A stretch of DNA of 64,000 bases from Belliella baltica DSM 15883 (GTDB taxonomy: Bacteria; Bacteroidota; Bacteroidia; Cytophagales; Cyclobacteriaceae): NCBI RefSeq assembly GCF_000265405.1, contig NC_018010.1:2439501-2503500 (forward strand), read 5' to 3'. Below, piece by piece: positions 50,223-60,019 of the stretch. Every line of letters starts with the position of its first letter. The first letter of the stretch is position 1. The position numbers were made by a program, and so were the translations under genes. Under the pieces are notes generated by a model. It had not been told where the DNA came from. It searched no databases and saw only the letters and a list, made by a program, of their open reading frames with translations.

Positions 50223-51059
50223 ATGAAGCACTTCGAAACAGCTTACACAACCCATGACAATATTGAACTATACTTGCAAGCTTGGATGCCTGAAGAGCCC
50301 AAAGCGGCTGTATTGTTGGTCCATGGTTTAGGAGAACATAGTAGTAGGTACTTGCATTTTGCTGAGAGGTTGGTTCGAGAAGGAATTGCCGTATTCACTT
50401 TTGATGGAAGAGGTCATGGCAAATCATCCTTGCCGAAACCTAGCGCCTATTTTTCAAATTATGAAGATTATCTTAAAGATATCGATGCCTTATTTGGAAA
50501 GGTTAAATCATATTATAAAGGTTTACCCGCATTTATTTTTGGTCATAGTATGGGAGGCGGGCTCGTTTCGAAATATGTAATAGATTACCAACCTGATGCA
50601 GCAGGGGTTATCTTAAGTGCGGCAGCATTAAAACCAGCTGATAATATTTCTAAAATTTTGATCGCAATTTCCTCTTTAATCAGTAAGCTTGCTCCAAAAC
50701 TCAAAGTGCTCAAATTAGATAGTAAACTTATTTCTCACGATCTTGAAGAGGTAAGAAAGTATGATGAAGATCCTTTGGTCTATTCTGATGCGATACCTGC
50801 CCGAACTGGCTATGAACTCTTGAGAATGATGCGAGAAATTGGAGAAAAATCAAATCAATTTAAAGCTCCTGTTTTAATTCTCCATGGCTCTGATGATCAG
50901 CTCACAAACCCGCTTGGTAGCGACATGCTTTACAAAAATGCACGAGTGGAAGATAAAACATTATTAAAATACCCTAACCTTTATCATGAATTACTCAATG
51001 AAATAGAAAAAGAGTCTATTATGAATGATATTGTGAATTGGGTCAAAGAAAGAATTTAA
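50223..51059 (+). CDS. Alpha/beta hydrolase, monoacylglycerol-lipase-like
   Basis: The 278-residue cytosolic hydrolase belongs to the lysophospholipase / monoglyceride lipase group. The nucleophile elbow is GHSMGGG (Ser about residue 109). The oxyanion segment is VLLVHGLGEHSSRY. The catalytic Asp is in LHGSDDQLT and the His in NLYHELLNE. Confidence 0.85.
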   Translation: MKHFETAYTTHDNIELYLQAWMPEEPKAAVLLVHGLGEHSSRYLHFAERLVREGIAVFTFDGRGHGKSSLPKPSAYFSNYEDYLKDIDALFGKVKSYYKGLPAFIFGHSMGGGLVSKYVIDYQPDAAGVILSAAALKPADNISKILIAISSLISKLAPKLKVLKLDSKLISHDLEEVRKYDEDPLVYSDAIPARTGYELLRMMREIGEKSNQFKAPVLILHGSDDQLTNPLGSDMLYKNARVEDKTLLKYPNLYHELLNEIEKESIMNDIVNWVKERI

Positions 51060-51062
51060 TAA

Positions 51063-52429
51063 CTACTCTTCCTTTTGCTGTTCAGTTGCTTTTGTAATTT
51101 CTCTAATTTTCTCGTCTAGCTTTTCTGCTTCTACAATTATGCCTGCAAAAAAATCATTGATTTGATTTGTATCTAAAGTTCCTCTTTCTTCTTTTAAGAC
51201 TTGAACAAGCCCCATTAGATTAGCTAATGGTCTTCTGACTTCATGGGATTGAACCCATGCTATTTTTTTTAATTTATTGTATTGAATTTCAATTTCCTCT
51301 TGATTTTTCTTTGATTCTGTAATGTCCTTGACCAATTGGCTGACACCAATTATTTCATTTTTGGTGTCATAGACAGGGTAAAGTGTAAACTCAAGCTATT
51401 TTTTCTTTTTACTTGAAACTTCAACTTCTTTTTCAAATTTTGATATTCCACCTTTTAGCGCTTTACTGAACAGATGATGAAATTCTCCCGCTATTTCCAT
51501 AAAAATGAAGCTTCTAAAATCATCCCCTTCATTCATTGTTTTTTTATGCGCATCTAAGCAAAATTCTACAGCAACTTTGTTCATCGCCAAGACTTTAAAA
51601 TTTCTATCAATTAAAACAATACAATCAGGTGTACTGTCTAATATAGCTTTTAGCTTGTTCTCAGAGTCTTGAAGTTTGATTTTCGACTTTTGATCCTTTG
51701 TATTTTCTCTAAAAATCACAAAGCTCCCGCCTTCTATAGGGACACTTATCCCATAAAAATAAAGATCTAAATCTTTGTTATATGCCTTGAAAGTACCGAT
51801 TTGTTGATTTTTTGATGCTAAGTCAATTGTTTTCAGCATTTCTCCTTCAATATTTTGGCAAACACATTTCATAAAACATCTTCTTCAAGCATGAATTTTA
51901 AACCCAAAAACTTTTGCGCTGATTTATTGTAAGAAAGTATTTTTTGATTGCTGTCAAGGAGCAAAAAAGCATCAGCACTGTTTTTAAAAACAAGCGATAG
52001 ATCACAAAGTTTAATGGCAAGATCGCTGCTCACTTCTTCTTTATCACTTATTTCATACCCAATTGAAAAGATTCCTATTGGCGTTCCATCGTCCTTTGTT
52101 AAGAGTGAAAAAGTCCACCGACTGTTTATAGTACTTTTTCCCTTACCAAGTGGTTTTTTAAGATCTACCAGGTAGGCTTGGTTGGGATTCAATATGCACG
52201 CTCTTGCAGTTTCAATAGCTTTTTGAACGTCCTCTACAACAACCGTATCAGTAAAGTATTTTTTATCATAAGAATCGTCATAGTTTGTGAATCGTTTACT
52301 GAAAAAATCATTTACATATAAATACTTGCCTTCCATGTCGGTAATCACGACATAAAACAAACCTGACATCAATAACCAGTCAGGTAAGTGACATTTGTAT
52401 ATATTTTGAGATTCCATCGGAGGGTTCAT
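51063..52429 (-). pseudogene. PAS sensor protein gene broken by a frameshift and an amber codon
   Basis: Three consecutive frames form one former protein. 52429-51869 encodes a PAS domain and the first half of a second, ending in the middle of its fold. 51872-51396 continues the PAS in another frame and adds a third. An in-frame TAG (51396-51398) interrupts LEFTLYPVYD; the same frame then continues to 51063. The C-terminal part carries a His-kinase-like HEVRRPLANLMG but no ATPase domain. Two independent lesions make a functional product unlikely. Sequencing error is the alternative. Confidence 0.75.
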
Positions 52430-52604
52430 TAATCAAATCTTTGAAGAATTCTTCCATTCAAAGTGCTAAAAATAAGAGTTATAATTCTGAAATCAGAAAC
52501 TTTATATTATAAAAAAATAAGATACAATTGTCTTATTTCATAATACAAAAAACAAAATATGAACTAAATTAATATATGATAAACTATAAGCTGTAAATTT
52601 AAAA

Positions 52605-53411
52605 TCATTTAAGTATCAAAAGAGGAAGGTGAGTATGATAGAGCATTTTGACAGAGTCGCTTTCATCAAATAAGTATTCAAAAAAAGATTTCTTTTTGTA
52701 AAACATGACCAGCAAAGCATCATATTTATTGCTTAAACTTTCTTCTATTCCTGTCAATACAGCATCAGCTTGAATAGTTTTTGTAATAAATGAAATACTT
52801 GAAGAAAAGGCTCTTAGTTGATTTTCTAAAGCTTCAAAATTTGGCTGAAACTCCTGATTTCTATCAAAATCTACGTGGACAAACTCGTAGGGAAAAAGTA
52901 ATTTACTCGTTATTTTAAGTAATTTTTTGTAAAATTTGCTTTCTGCTTGATCAAGTTCGGACCCAACTACAATTTTGGAAATATGCTCCCATTTTGCTTC
53001 GTTTGGGACTGAGATTACAGGAACCTGACTCTCTTTAATAACATGAGCAGTGTTTGACCCAAAAAGAGTTTTATTTATACCGTTTGCACCTTGCGTTCCC
53101 ATAATAATTAAATCATAATCTTCTCGATAAGCCATTGAAGTAATTGTCGATGATACTGTGCCTTGGAGAATTTTATAATCAATCTGAAGTCCTTCATCTA
53201 AAGCTAATTCTACAGCTCTTTTCATTGCTTTTTTGGCGTCAGATTCTATACTATCTACGATTTGAGCTACATTAGAAGCAAAGTCATATACAGCATAAAA
53301 AGCAAATAATAAAGTTATTTGGACCTCACCTTGAGATTTTGCCATGTGTTTAGCAAAAGTGAGTGCATTATTAGCGTTTTCAGAAAAGTCAGTAGGAACG
53401 AGAATTTTCAT
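52605..53411 (-). CDS. Universal stress protein, tandem UspA domains
   Basis: The 268-residue protein has two Usp domains. The first has the ATP-binding pattern G-2x-G-9x-GS in GTQGANGINKTLFGS (about 106-120). The second (about 145-268) is degenerate and lacks that motif. The start KILVPTDFSENANNAL is typical. The role in stress survival is inferred from the family. Confidence 0.88.
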   Translation of the reverse strand: MKILVPTDFSENANNALTFAKHMAKSQGEVQITLLFAFYAVYDFASNVAQIVDSIESDAKKAMKRAVELALDEGLQIDYKILQGTVSSTITSMAYREDYDLIIMGTQGANGINKTLFGSNTAHVIKESQVPVISVPNEAKWEHISKIVVGSELDQAESKFYKKLLKITSKLLFPYEFVHVDFDRNQEFQPNFEALENQLRAFSSSISFITKTIQADAVLTGIEESLSNKYDALLVMFYKKKSFFEYLFDESDSVKMLYHTHLPLLILK

Positions 53412-53484
53412 GTCTGTCAGAAGTTAGACTTCTAAGATAAGAAAGTTTAAGTGGAAGAACCACTACATTAAGCAACTATATATT

Positions 53485-54078
53485 TCAAATTTTTGTACCA
53501 AATAATCTGATTACATGTGCTGGTCCATCGTGTCCTTTACCTTCTTTTAAATCTAAGATACCATCAAACTGTTCTTTCCATATAAAATCAGGAAATGATG
53601 ATTTTAATTCTTCTAAGTCATAGAGCATGTTTTTGTCTTTTGGACCTCCAGAATTATAATCTAATTGCCTTCTACCAAACCCTTCTATGATAATATTACC
53701 TCCTTTTTTGAGACATTTATTGAGTTGATCATGTATGCTTTTTAGTATGGAAATAGGTAAGTGAAAATAGATCATCGCTATGGTGTCAAACTGCTCCTCG
53801 CAGGAAAATTCTTGTATATCCATGATCAAGTAATCTATAGAGACCTGCTTTTTATCCGCAAGTTGAAGTGCATTTGCTTTGGCTACCTCACTTTGATCAA
53901 GTGCGACTACTCTCCAGCCTAAAGATGCTGCATAAACTCCATTTCTTCCCTCTCCATCTCCTGGCAAGAAGATTTTTTCTGGTTTGAGTTCTTTAAGTTT
54001 TTCTTTAAAATACACATTAGGAAGTTCTCCGTAGAGTAAAGGGGTTTTATCGAATTTTTGATTCCAAAAATCTTTCAT
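53485..54078 (-). CDS. Class I SAM-dependent methyltransferase
   Basis: The 197-residue protein has methyltransferase motif I in FLPGDGEGRNGVYAA and the acidic residue at the end of strand 2 (VVALDQS). It resembles TehB/UbiE-type small-molecule methyltransferases. The substrate is unknown; it stands divergent from the sulfur-enzyme gene. Confidence 0.8.
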   Translation of the reverse strand: MKDFWNQKFDKTPLLYGELPNVYFKEKLKELKPEKIFLPGDGEGRNGVYAASLGWRVVALDQSEVAKANALQLADKKQVSIDYLIMDIQEFSCEEQFDTIAMIYFHLPISILKSIHDQLNKCLKKGGNIIIEGFGRRQLDYNSGGPKDKNMLYDLEELKSSFPDFIWKEQFDGILDLKEGKGHDGPAHVIRLFGTKI

Positions 54079-54144
54079 TTTTTTGATTACAATTTACGGT
54101 AATTGAAGTTCGAAAAAGTGTAACTTTGATCACAATCTAACTCT

Positions 54145-54175
54145 TTTGAAACTATTAAATTTGAGTATGAATTTG
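54145..54175 (+). promoter_or_regulatory. Bacteroidota-type promoter of the CstB-like gene
   Basis: TTTG (54145-54148) and TGAATTTG (54168-54175, one mismatch to TAnnTTTG) are separated by 19 bases, about 40 bases before the ATG. Confidence 0.4.
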
Positions 54176-54216
54176 GAGTAACTCTGATAAACCCAAATTG
54201 GAAATAAAGCATAAAT

Positions 54217-55662
54217 ATGAAAAAATACACAAGGACAATATTTGTATTGCTTTTGGGAATGATGGTCAACTTTCATTCCATTGCGCAATTTGAAAATCTT
54301 ATTCAAGCAAGATCACCTCAAAAATCCGAAATCAAGCAATTTGAAGATGATGGACTTGCACATTTTAGCTATGCAATATATGTTGATGAAAAAGTGATTT
54401 TGATCGATCCAGGAAGAGATCCTCAGCAATATTATGATTTTGCAAAAGAGAAAGATGCTGAGATCGTTGGTGTTATAGAGACTCACCCACATGCGGATTT
54501 TGTAAGTTCCCATTTGGAAATTCAGCAGACCCTCCATGTTCCAATCTATATCAGTGAATTGGTCAATGTACATTATGATTTTACGTCATTTGATGAGGGA
54601 GATGTGATAGAATTAGCCGACGGTGTGAGACTCAAAGCCTTGTTTACTCCTGGTCATTCGCCTGATGGTATATCAATAATTTTGGAAGAAGATGGGGTTG
54701 ATATTGCTGTATTTACAGGAGACACCATGTTCATTGGTGATGTGGGAAGGCCAGATTTGCGAGAAGCAGCGGGGAGTATCCAAGCACAGCGTACGGAATT
54801 GGCTAAAATGATGTATCATAGTACCAGGGAGAAATTGATGAAGTTGGATGATGAAGTATTGGTATATCCTGCACATGGAGCTGGATCACTTTGCGGAAAG
54901 TCTTTGAGTAAGGAAAAAGTGAGTACCATTGGTCAAGAAAAGCTTTCTAATTATGCATTGCAGCCTATGACTGAAGAAGAGTTTGTTGCTATCTTGTTAG
55001 AAGACCAGCCTTTTATTCCAAAATATTTCCCTTACAGTGTAGAGCTAAATCGCAAAGGAGCAGATGCCTATCAAAAAGTAATCGGAAATGTCAAGGTTCT
55101 AGAAGCAAACTCAACACCAAAAAATGGTGTAGTTGTAATTGATGGAAGAAATCAAGCTGATTTCAAAACAAACCATATTCCTGATGCCATAAACATCATG
55201 AATGGAGCAAAATTCGAAACATGGTTGGGAAGTATTATTCCTCCATCAAAGGAATTCTATCTCGTAGCAGCTTCAGAAATAGAATTGAAAGAGTTGATTT
55301 CGAAGACAGCAAAAATAGGTTATGAACCTTTTATCAAAGGAGCATTTGTATATTCTGAAGCTTCTGGAGAAAGTATGCCAACATTTGATAAAGAGAGTTT
55401 TGACAAGAATCCGGATGCTTTTACAATATTAGACATTAGAAATAAAGGGGAAGTGGATCAAAAGAAAGTATTCGAAAATGCTATTAATATCCCCTTGCCT
55501 GAATTAATGGAAAGAGCCAGTGAACTACCGACAAACAAACCGATAGTAGTACATTGTGGTACTGGATATAGGTCTGCCTCCGGAAGTAGTATCTTACATC
55601 AAATCCTCAAAGGAACAAAAATAATTGATATGGGTTCTGCTATCAAAGAATACAATCAATAA
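54217..55662 (+). CDS. Exported MBL-rhodanese-rhodanese protein (CstB/persulfide-dioxygenase-like)
   Basis: The 481-residue protein has a signal peptide (to about residue 24). A metallo-beta-lactamase domain with ETHPHADFVSSH (about 87-98) is of the persulfide dioxygenase type. A middle rhodanese-like domain lacks the Cys. The last rhodanese domain has its active Cys in VVHCGTGYRSASG (about 446-458). This is the domain order of CstB, which oxidises persulfides. Unlike the cytosolic CstB, this one seems to be exported. A small rhodanese gene lies 1.3 kb downstream. Confidence 0.82.
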   Translation: MKKYTRTIFVLLLGMMVNFHSIAQFENLIQARSPQKSEIKQFEDDGLAHFSYAIYVDEKVILIDPGRDPQQYYDFAKEKDAEIVGVIETHPHADFVSSHLEIQQTLHVPIYISELVNVHYDFTSFDEGDVIELADGVRLKALFTPGHSPDGISIILEEDGVDIAVFTGDTMFIGDVGRPDLREAAGSIQAQRTELAKMMYHSTREKLMKLDDEVLVYPAHGAGSLCGKSLSKEKVSTIGQEKLSNYALQPMTEEEFVAILLEDQPFIPKYFPYSVELNRKGADAYQKVIGNVKVLEANSTPKNGVVVIDGRNQADFKTNHIPDAINIMNGAKFETWLGSIIPPSKEFYLVAASEIELKELISKTAKIGYEPFIKGAFVYSEASGESMPTFDKESFDKNPDAFTILDIRNKGEVDQKKVFENAINIPLPELMERASELPTNKPIVVHCGTGYRSASGSSILHQILKGTKIIDMGSAIKEYNQ

Positions 55663-55691
55663 AGACAGTTTGTGGTTTATGGATTTTGATT

Positions 55692-55721
55692 GAGGGCTGC
55701 CTGATGGGTTGCCCTCTTTTT
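55692..55721 (+). terminator. Terminator after the CstB-like gene
   Basis: GAGGGC / GCCCTC with an inner partly paired loop (GCC..GGG) runs into five T residues. Confidence 0.7.
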
Positions 55722-55740
55722 CAGGAAAGAATCAATACTT

Positions 55741-56631
55741 ATGGAAAAATATATAAAAATCATACAAGATGCTTATTTTGGATACTTTGATTATCTGAAA
55801 AATGAAATTCTATTTCCTTCCTGGACCAATTATTTTTGGTGGTTGATAGGCTTATCTTTATTGGTTTGGTTGGCAGAAATTATTTTTCCTTGGAGAGAAA
55901 AGCAAGGTGCTTTGAGAAAAGATTTTTGGCTAGATGGTTTTTATATGTTTTTCAACTTCTTTCTTTTTTCATTGATTGCTTACAATGCCATTTCAAATAT
56001 AGCTGTAGAAGCATTCAATGATTTTCTAGGCATTTTTGGATTAGAAAATATCGTTGCTTTGCATGTAGAGACTTGGCCAGTTTGGGTGCAGTTTTTATTG
56101 CTTTTTGTGTTGGCAGACTTCATACAGTGGAATGTTCACAGAGCCTTGCATAGATATCCTGCACTTTGGGAGTTTCATAAGGTGCACCATTCGGTCGAAG
56201 AGATGGGATTTGCTGCCCATCTGAGGTTTCATTGGATGGAGACGATCATATATAAGTCAGTCCAATATATACCTTTAGCGATGATTGGCTTTGGTTTGGT
56301 TGATTTCTTTATAGTCCACATATTTACCACCGCCATAGGTCATCTCAATCACGCGAATTTAAGGATTACTTATGGCCCATTGAAATATATTCTCAATAAT
56401 CCGATCATGCATATTTGGCATCATGCCAAGAAGCTTCCGGAAGGTAGAAATGGTGTTAATTATGGATTGACCTTGAGTGTTTGGGATTATTTGTTTGGAA
56501 CTGCTTACATTCCAAATGAAGGCAAGGATGAACCACTGGGTTTTGATGGTATGGAAACATTCCCAAAATCATTTTGGTCTCAGGTTACTTACCCTTTTAT
56601 TCAAAAGAAAAATGAAAACTACAATCAATAA
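55741..56631 (+). CDS. Sterol-desaturase / fatty-acid-hydroxylase family membrane protein
   Basis: The 296-residue integral membrane protein has about four to five helices. It has the His clusters of the di-iron hydroxylases: HRALHR (about 135-140), HKVHHS (149-154), HLNHAN and HIWHH. It probably hydroxylates or desaturates a lipid. It overlaps the next small gene by 20 bases, so the two form a coupled pair. Confidence 0.85.
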   Translation: MEKYIKIIQDAYFGYFDYLKNEILFPSWTNYFWWLIGLSLLVWLAEIIFPWREKQGALRKDFWLDGFYMFFNFFLFSLIAYNAISNIAVEAFNDFLGIFGLENIVALHVETWPVWVQFLLLFVLADFIQWNVHRALHRYPALWEFHKVHHSVEEMGFAAHLRFHWMETIIYKSVQYIPLAMIGFGLVDFFIVHIFTTAIGHLNHANLRITYGPLKYILNNPIMHIWHHAKKLPEGRNGVNYGLTLSVWDYLFGTAYIPNEGKDEPLGFDGMETFPKSFWSQVTYPFIQKKNENYNQ

Positions 56632-56845
56632 TTGGAGATTTGTCATTCTCCTATGTCTTACTTTGGGTTTAGCTCCCTTTGTGCCTGAGCCACATTTATT
56701 TGGAAAAATAAAGTGGATTCTAGGTGGTGCCAAAGGGATGGAAATGATGGATTGGTTTGACTTTTTCTTTCATGGTATTCCTTTCTTTTTGCTTTTAAGA
56801 TTGATGTTTATACATCTGAAAAAGAAATTTTTCTCGAGTAAATAA
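56612..56845 (+). CDS. Small two-helix membrane protein
   Basis: From the ATG at 56612 the product has 77 residues with two hydrophobic segments (about 9-24 and 53-66) and a charged end. It is coupled to the desaturase-family gene by overlap. A longer open frame to 56477 overlaps that gene in another register and is rejected. Comparable small proteins follow such genes in other Bacteroidota, by recall. Confidence 0.65.
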   Translation: MKTTINNWRFVILLCLTLGLAPFVPEPHLFGKIKWILGGAKGMEMMDWFDFFFHGIPFFLLLRLMFIHLKKKFFSSK

Positions 56846-56895
56846 ACCGTTGGAGCTAAGTGATAAAGGTTACTGTAGCTATTTGATTTGTACTG

Positions 56896-56903
56896 TACCT
56901 TTG
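56896..56903 (+). promoter_or_regulatory. -7 box before the rhodanese gene
   Basis: TACCTTTG is an exact TAnnTTTG match, 24 bases before the ATG. A good -33 box is not seen. Confidence 0.45.
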
Positions 56904-56927
56904 TAAGGTAAAATATAACAAATAGCT

Positions 56928-57263
56928 ATGTTTAATTTCTTTAGAACACAACCAAAAAACTATACAGACCTTAACTCAGAAGACTTCAAAAAAGGTATTA
57001 CTGCTTCAGATGCAGTTTTGATCGATGTGAGAAGCGCTGGGGAATTTCAGTCAGGAAAAATCAAAGGTGCGAGAAACATCGATATCATGGGTTCCGGATT
57101 TATCAATCAAATCCAGAACTTACCCAAGGATAAAAAATACTATTTGTATTGTCGAAGTGGTAATCGAAGCGGTCAAGCTTGTTCTCTTATGGCAAAAAAT
57201 GGCTTTGAACATGTAAATAATCTTGCCGATGGAATCATGGGCTGGCCTTATGATATAGTTTAA
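56928..57263 (+). CDS. Single-domain rhodanese
   Basis: The 111-residue sulfurtransferase has its active Cys in YLYCRSGNRSGQA (about 80). It also has the typical LIDVRSAGEFQSGKIKGARNI. It has no signal peptide and is probably cytosolic. Being close to the CstB-like gene, it may help persulfide sulfur handling. Confidence 0.88.
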   Translation: MFNFFRTQPKNYTDLNSEDFKKGITASDAVLIDVRSAGEFQSGKIKGARNIDIMGSGFINQIQNLPKDKKYYLYCRSGNRSGQACSLMAKNGFEHVNNLADGIMGWPYDIV

Positions 57264-57298
57264 GATATTTATTGATTGAAAGTAGATTGATTGAGAAT

Positions 57299-57330
57299 AG
57301 CTCGGTAGTATCTATCGGGCTTTTCTTTTG
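57299..57330 (+). terminator. Terminator after the rhodanese gene
   Basis: AGCTCGGTAG / CTATCGGGCT pairs over 10 bp with two G-T pairs and a TAT loop, then TTTTCTTTT. It overlaps the end of the convergent TIGR03643 gene. Confidence 0.65.
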
Positions 57331-57605
57331 CTGATTTTATTCAAAGTAATGACTTTTTGACGACTGCATTTGAAGTGATTGACATCTTCAGTTGCCTTGC
57401 TAGCATGCTTTGTTTTTCTTCCTTGCACACGGGCTCTCCACATCCTAAATGAAGAAGCTTTCATTTCTCTTCGCATGATTTTGATGACTTCTTTTTCTGG
57501 GATCCCAAATTGCCTTTCGATAGCATCAAAAGAAGTTCGGTCTTCCCAAGCCATTTCTACAATCCTATCAATTTCTTCGTCTTTTAGTGTCGTAGTTTTA
57601 TTCAT
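57312..57605 (-). CDS. TIGR03643 family protein
   Basis: From the ATG at 57605 the protein has 97 residues and shows the family sequence [35 protein letters not shown] and [17 protein letters not shown]. Function is unknown. Divergence from the photolyase gene, with only 39 bp between starts, fits the family's known association with photolyase/cryptochrome genes. Confidence 0.85.
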   Translation of the reverse strand: MNKTTTLKDEEIDRIVEMAWEDRTSFDAIERQFGIPEKEVIKIMRREMKASSFRMWRARVQGRKTKHASKATEDVNHFKCSRQKVITLNKISKRKAR

Positions 57606-57644
57606 ATTTTTCAAACCTTGCATGGTCATAAATGTTTTCAGTTT

Positions 57645-59114
57645 ATGCAGGAAGTTAATGTAATTTGGTTCAAAAGAGATTTAAGGTTAAAAGATCACGA
57701 ACCTTTAAAAAATGCCATAGATTCAGCATTGCCCGTGATTATGGTTTATTTTTTCGAACCTGAACTTGTGTCCGCTCCTCAAAGTGATGAAAGGCATTGG
57801 CGTTTTGTCTATCAAAGCCTTCAAGATATCAATCAGCAATTGGTTTCTTTGGACACTAAAGTTCATTTTTATTTTGCTGACCCTTTAGATTTTTTTGAAA
57901 AATTGGTAAAAGTCTATCGGGTACATACTGTCTTTTCTCATATTGAAACAGATATAAAAGTTACTTTTGACCGAGATTTAAGAATGAAGCGTTTTTTTAA
58001 AGAGAATAATATTATCTGGAAAGAATCTCTACAGCAAGGAGTAAAAAGAGGAAGAAGAAATCGAAAAAACTGGTCGCAGGAGTGGTATGCACAAATGAGT
58101 ATGCCTCTTCAGAATCCAGATTTGAAGAATGGGAAGTTTTATACTTTATCCAAATCATTTGAAGATCAACTTCTCAATAAAATCATTCCAGAATCTTGGA
58201 AAATAATCCATCCAATGATGCAAAAAGGAGGAGAAAGTACTGCTTATAAATATTTCGAGTCGTTTTTTGCTGAGCGGGCTAAAAATTATAATAAGCATAT
58301 TTCCAAGCCAGAATTGAGTAGAAAGGGTTGTAGTCGCTTATCACCGTATATCGCATGGGGGAACCTATCAATCCGTCAGGTTTACCAAGCTGCGGAAAAG
58401 AGGAAGAAAGAAGGGTTTCAGAAAAGGAACCTGACTAATTTCCAGTCAAGGTTACGCTGGCACTGCCATTTCATTCAGAAGTTTGAGATGGAATGTAGAA
58501 TGGAGAAGGAGCATGTAAATACAGGATTTGAACATCTCGCAAAACCCTTAGATAAAAAGAAAGTCAAGGCCTGGGAAGAAGGCATGACTGGCTATCCATT
58601 GGTGGATGCTTGTGTCCGTTGCCTCAAAGAAACAGGCTATCTCAATTTTCGCATGAGAGCTATGGTTGTCTCTTTTTTGACTCATCATTTATTTCAGGAT
58701 TGGAGAGTAGGGAAGGACTTTTTGGCTAGACAATTTCTGGATTTCGAACCAGGAATCCACTATCCTCAGCTTCAGATGCAAGCTGGTGTAACAGGCATCA
58801 ATACAGTTCGAATTTATAATCCTGTGAAACAATCTGAGGATCATGATGCAGATGGTGTGTTTATAAAAAAATGGGTTCCAGAGTTGCGAAAGCTTCCTTC
58901 TAGTTTACTTCACGAGCCTTGGAAAATTACTAGCATTGAGCAAGAAATGATGGGTTTCAGGCTAGGAGTTGATTATCCTTTTCCAATTGTGGACTTGGAA
59001 AAATCAGGGAAATATGCGCGTGATCAAATTTGGAATGCACAAAAACATCCTGCCGTCATCGAAGAAGCCAATAGAGTTTTGAACTTTCATACAGTGCCAA
59101 ATCGCTGGCCTTGA
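57645..59114 (+). CDS. Cryptochrome/deoxyribodipyrimidine photolyase
   Basis: The 489-residue flavoprotein has an N-terminal alpha/beta antenna domain ([18 protein letters not shown]). The C-terminal FAD-binding helical domain has [27 protein letters not shown] and [17 protein letters not shown]. It either repairs UV pyrimidine dimers or acts as a blue-light sensor; sequence alone does not settle which. I start at the ATG at 57645; nine upstream codons would overlap the divergent gene. Confidence 0.9.
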   Translation: MQEVNVIWFKRDLRLKDHEPLKNAIDSALPVIMVYFFEPELVSAPQSDERHWRFVYQSLQDINQQLVSLDTKVHFYFADPLDFFEKLVKVYRVHTVFSHIETDIKVTFDRDLRMKRFFKENNIIWKESLQQGVKRGRRNRKNWSQEWYAQMSMPLQNPDLKNGKFYTLSKSFEDQLLNKIIPESWKIIHPMMQKGGESTAYKYFESFFAERAKNYNKHISKPELSRKGCSRLSPYIAWGNLSIRQVYQAAEKRKKEGFQKRNLTNFQSRLRWHCHFIQKFEMECRMEKEHVNTGFEHLAKPLDKKKVKAWEEGMTGYPLVDACVRCLKETGYLNFRMRAMVVSFLTHHLFQDWRVGKDFLARQFLDFEPGIHYPQLQMQAGVTGINTVRIYNPVKQSEDHDADGVFIKKWVPELRKLPSSLLHEPWKITSIEQEMMGFRLGVDYPFPIVDLEKSGKYARDQIWNAQKHPAVIEEANRVLNFHTVPNRWP

Positions 59115-59173
59115 GTTTTTGATTTTAAATTATTGCACGTATATTGTTGTGGATAATTCAAACATTGACACGT

Positions 59174-59416
59174 ATGTCCAAATTAACTTTAAGTATTGAC
59201 AATCAGGAAGTAATCGACTGGGCTAAATCATTTGCAAAAGATAACAATACCAGTGTGAGTTCATTAGTGGAGAAGTATCTACTTTCATTGAAAAAATTTA
59301 ATGAAAGAGAATTGATTTTATCTGATAGATTAAAATCACTTAAGGATGCTGGTCTGAGACCAAGTGAAAATGAAATTGAAAAACATTTGTCTAAAAGAAG
59401 AAAACGTCAAATGTAA
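59174..59416 (+). CDS. DUF6364-type ribbon-helix-helix antitoxin
   Basis: From the ATG at 59174 the protein has 80 residues. The N-terminal strand KLTLSIDNQEVIDWAKSFA and helix NTSVSSLVEKYLLSL fit a ribbon-helix-helix antitoxin (DUF6364 type). A basic tail ends the protein. It precedes a PIN-domain gene by 2 bases, as in VapBC pairs. Confidence 0.8.
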   Translation: MSKLTLSIDNQEVIDWAKSFAKDNNTSVSSLVEKYLLSLKKFNERELILSDRLKSLKDAGLRPSENEIEKHLSKRRKRQM

Positions 59417-59418
59417 GT

Positions 59419-59850
59419 ATGATGAAAAGAATTTTTTTAGATACCAACGTGCTTCTTTCATTTCACTCTTGTGATGCGGAGCCCATTCTGCAAAAAGCTA
59501 TAGATCTTATTTTTCAAAATATTCAAGATGATAAGTTTAGAGGTTTGATAAGTATTGTAACTTTTTATCAGTTATTATATTTTTTAGAAAAGAAATATGC
59601 GAGTGCCAAAATTGCCTCAAATAGGGCCTATGCCTATCTAGAATTATTAGAAATTGGTAGGTTCGAACCTGAAACTCTTAAGGGAATTTCTTACAATTTT
59701 TGGCCAGATTACGAAGATGGATTGCAATATGCCTCTGCATTAAGTTGCAATGCTGAAGTAATTATAACGACCAACTCAAAAGATTTTTTTGCTTCAAAAA
59801 TAAAAGTTATCGATCCACTAAATTTTATTCTTCAAAGTGGGATAGAATAA
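59419..59850 (+). CDS. vapC: PIN-domain toxin (VapC-like)
   Basis: The 143-residue protein shows the PIN acidic sites: FLDTNVLLSF at the start, a central E-rich stretch, and the C-terminal DYEDGLQYASAL and ITTNSKDF segments. It is a predicted Mg-dependent RNase toxin, paired with the preceding ribbon-helix-helix antitoxin. It looks intact. The exact start may be the first or second ATG (59419 or 59422). Confidence 0.85.
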   Translation: MMKRIFLDTNVLLSFHSCDAEPILQKAIDLIFQNIQDDKFRGLISIVTFYQLLYFLEKKYASAKIASNRAYAYLELLEIGRFEPETLKGISYNFWPDYEDGLQYASALSCNAEVIITTNSKDFFASKIKVIDPLNFILQSGIE

Positions 59851-59950
59851 ATTTTTAATCAGTCCATTTCCACATCAAAAGCCCCAGTGATAGTCTTTTC
59901 ATTGATTTTGACTCGGATTCAAATACTTTGATTTCAGGCAATATCCAAAT

Positions 59951-60014
59951 AACTCAATCACTTAATCACTCAATCAACTAGTAACTCAATTCCCAAATAA
60001 CTCAACCAACTATT
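59951..60014. repeat. 8-nt period repeat, AACTCAAT type
   Basis: Eight units in register, including AACTCAAT, CACTTAAT, CACTCAAT and CAACTAGT, lie between vapC and the convergent acylase gene. They match the reverse complement of the repeat after purL. Confidence 0.65.
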
Positions 60015-60019
60015 ATTCC

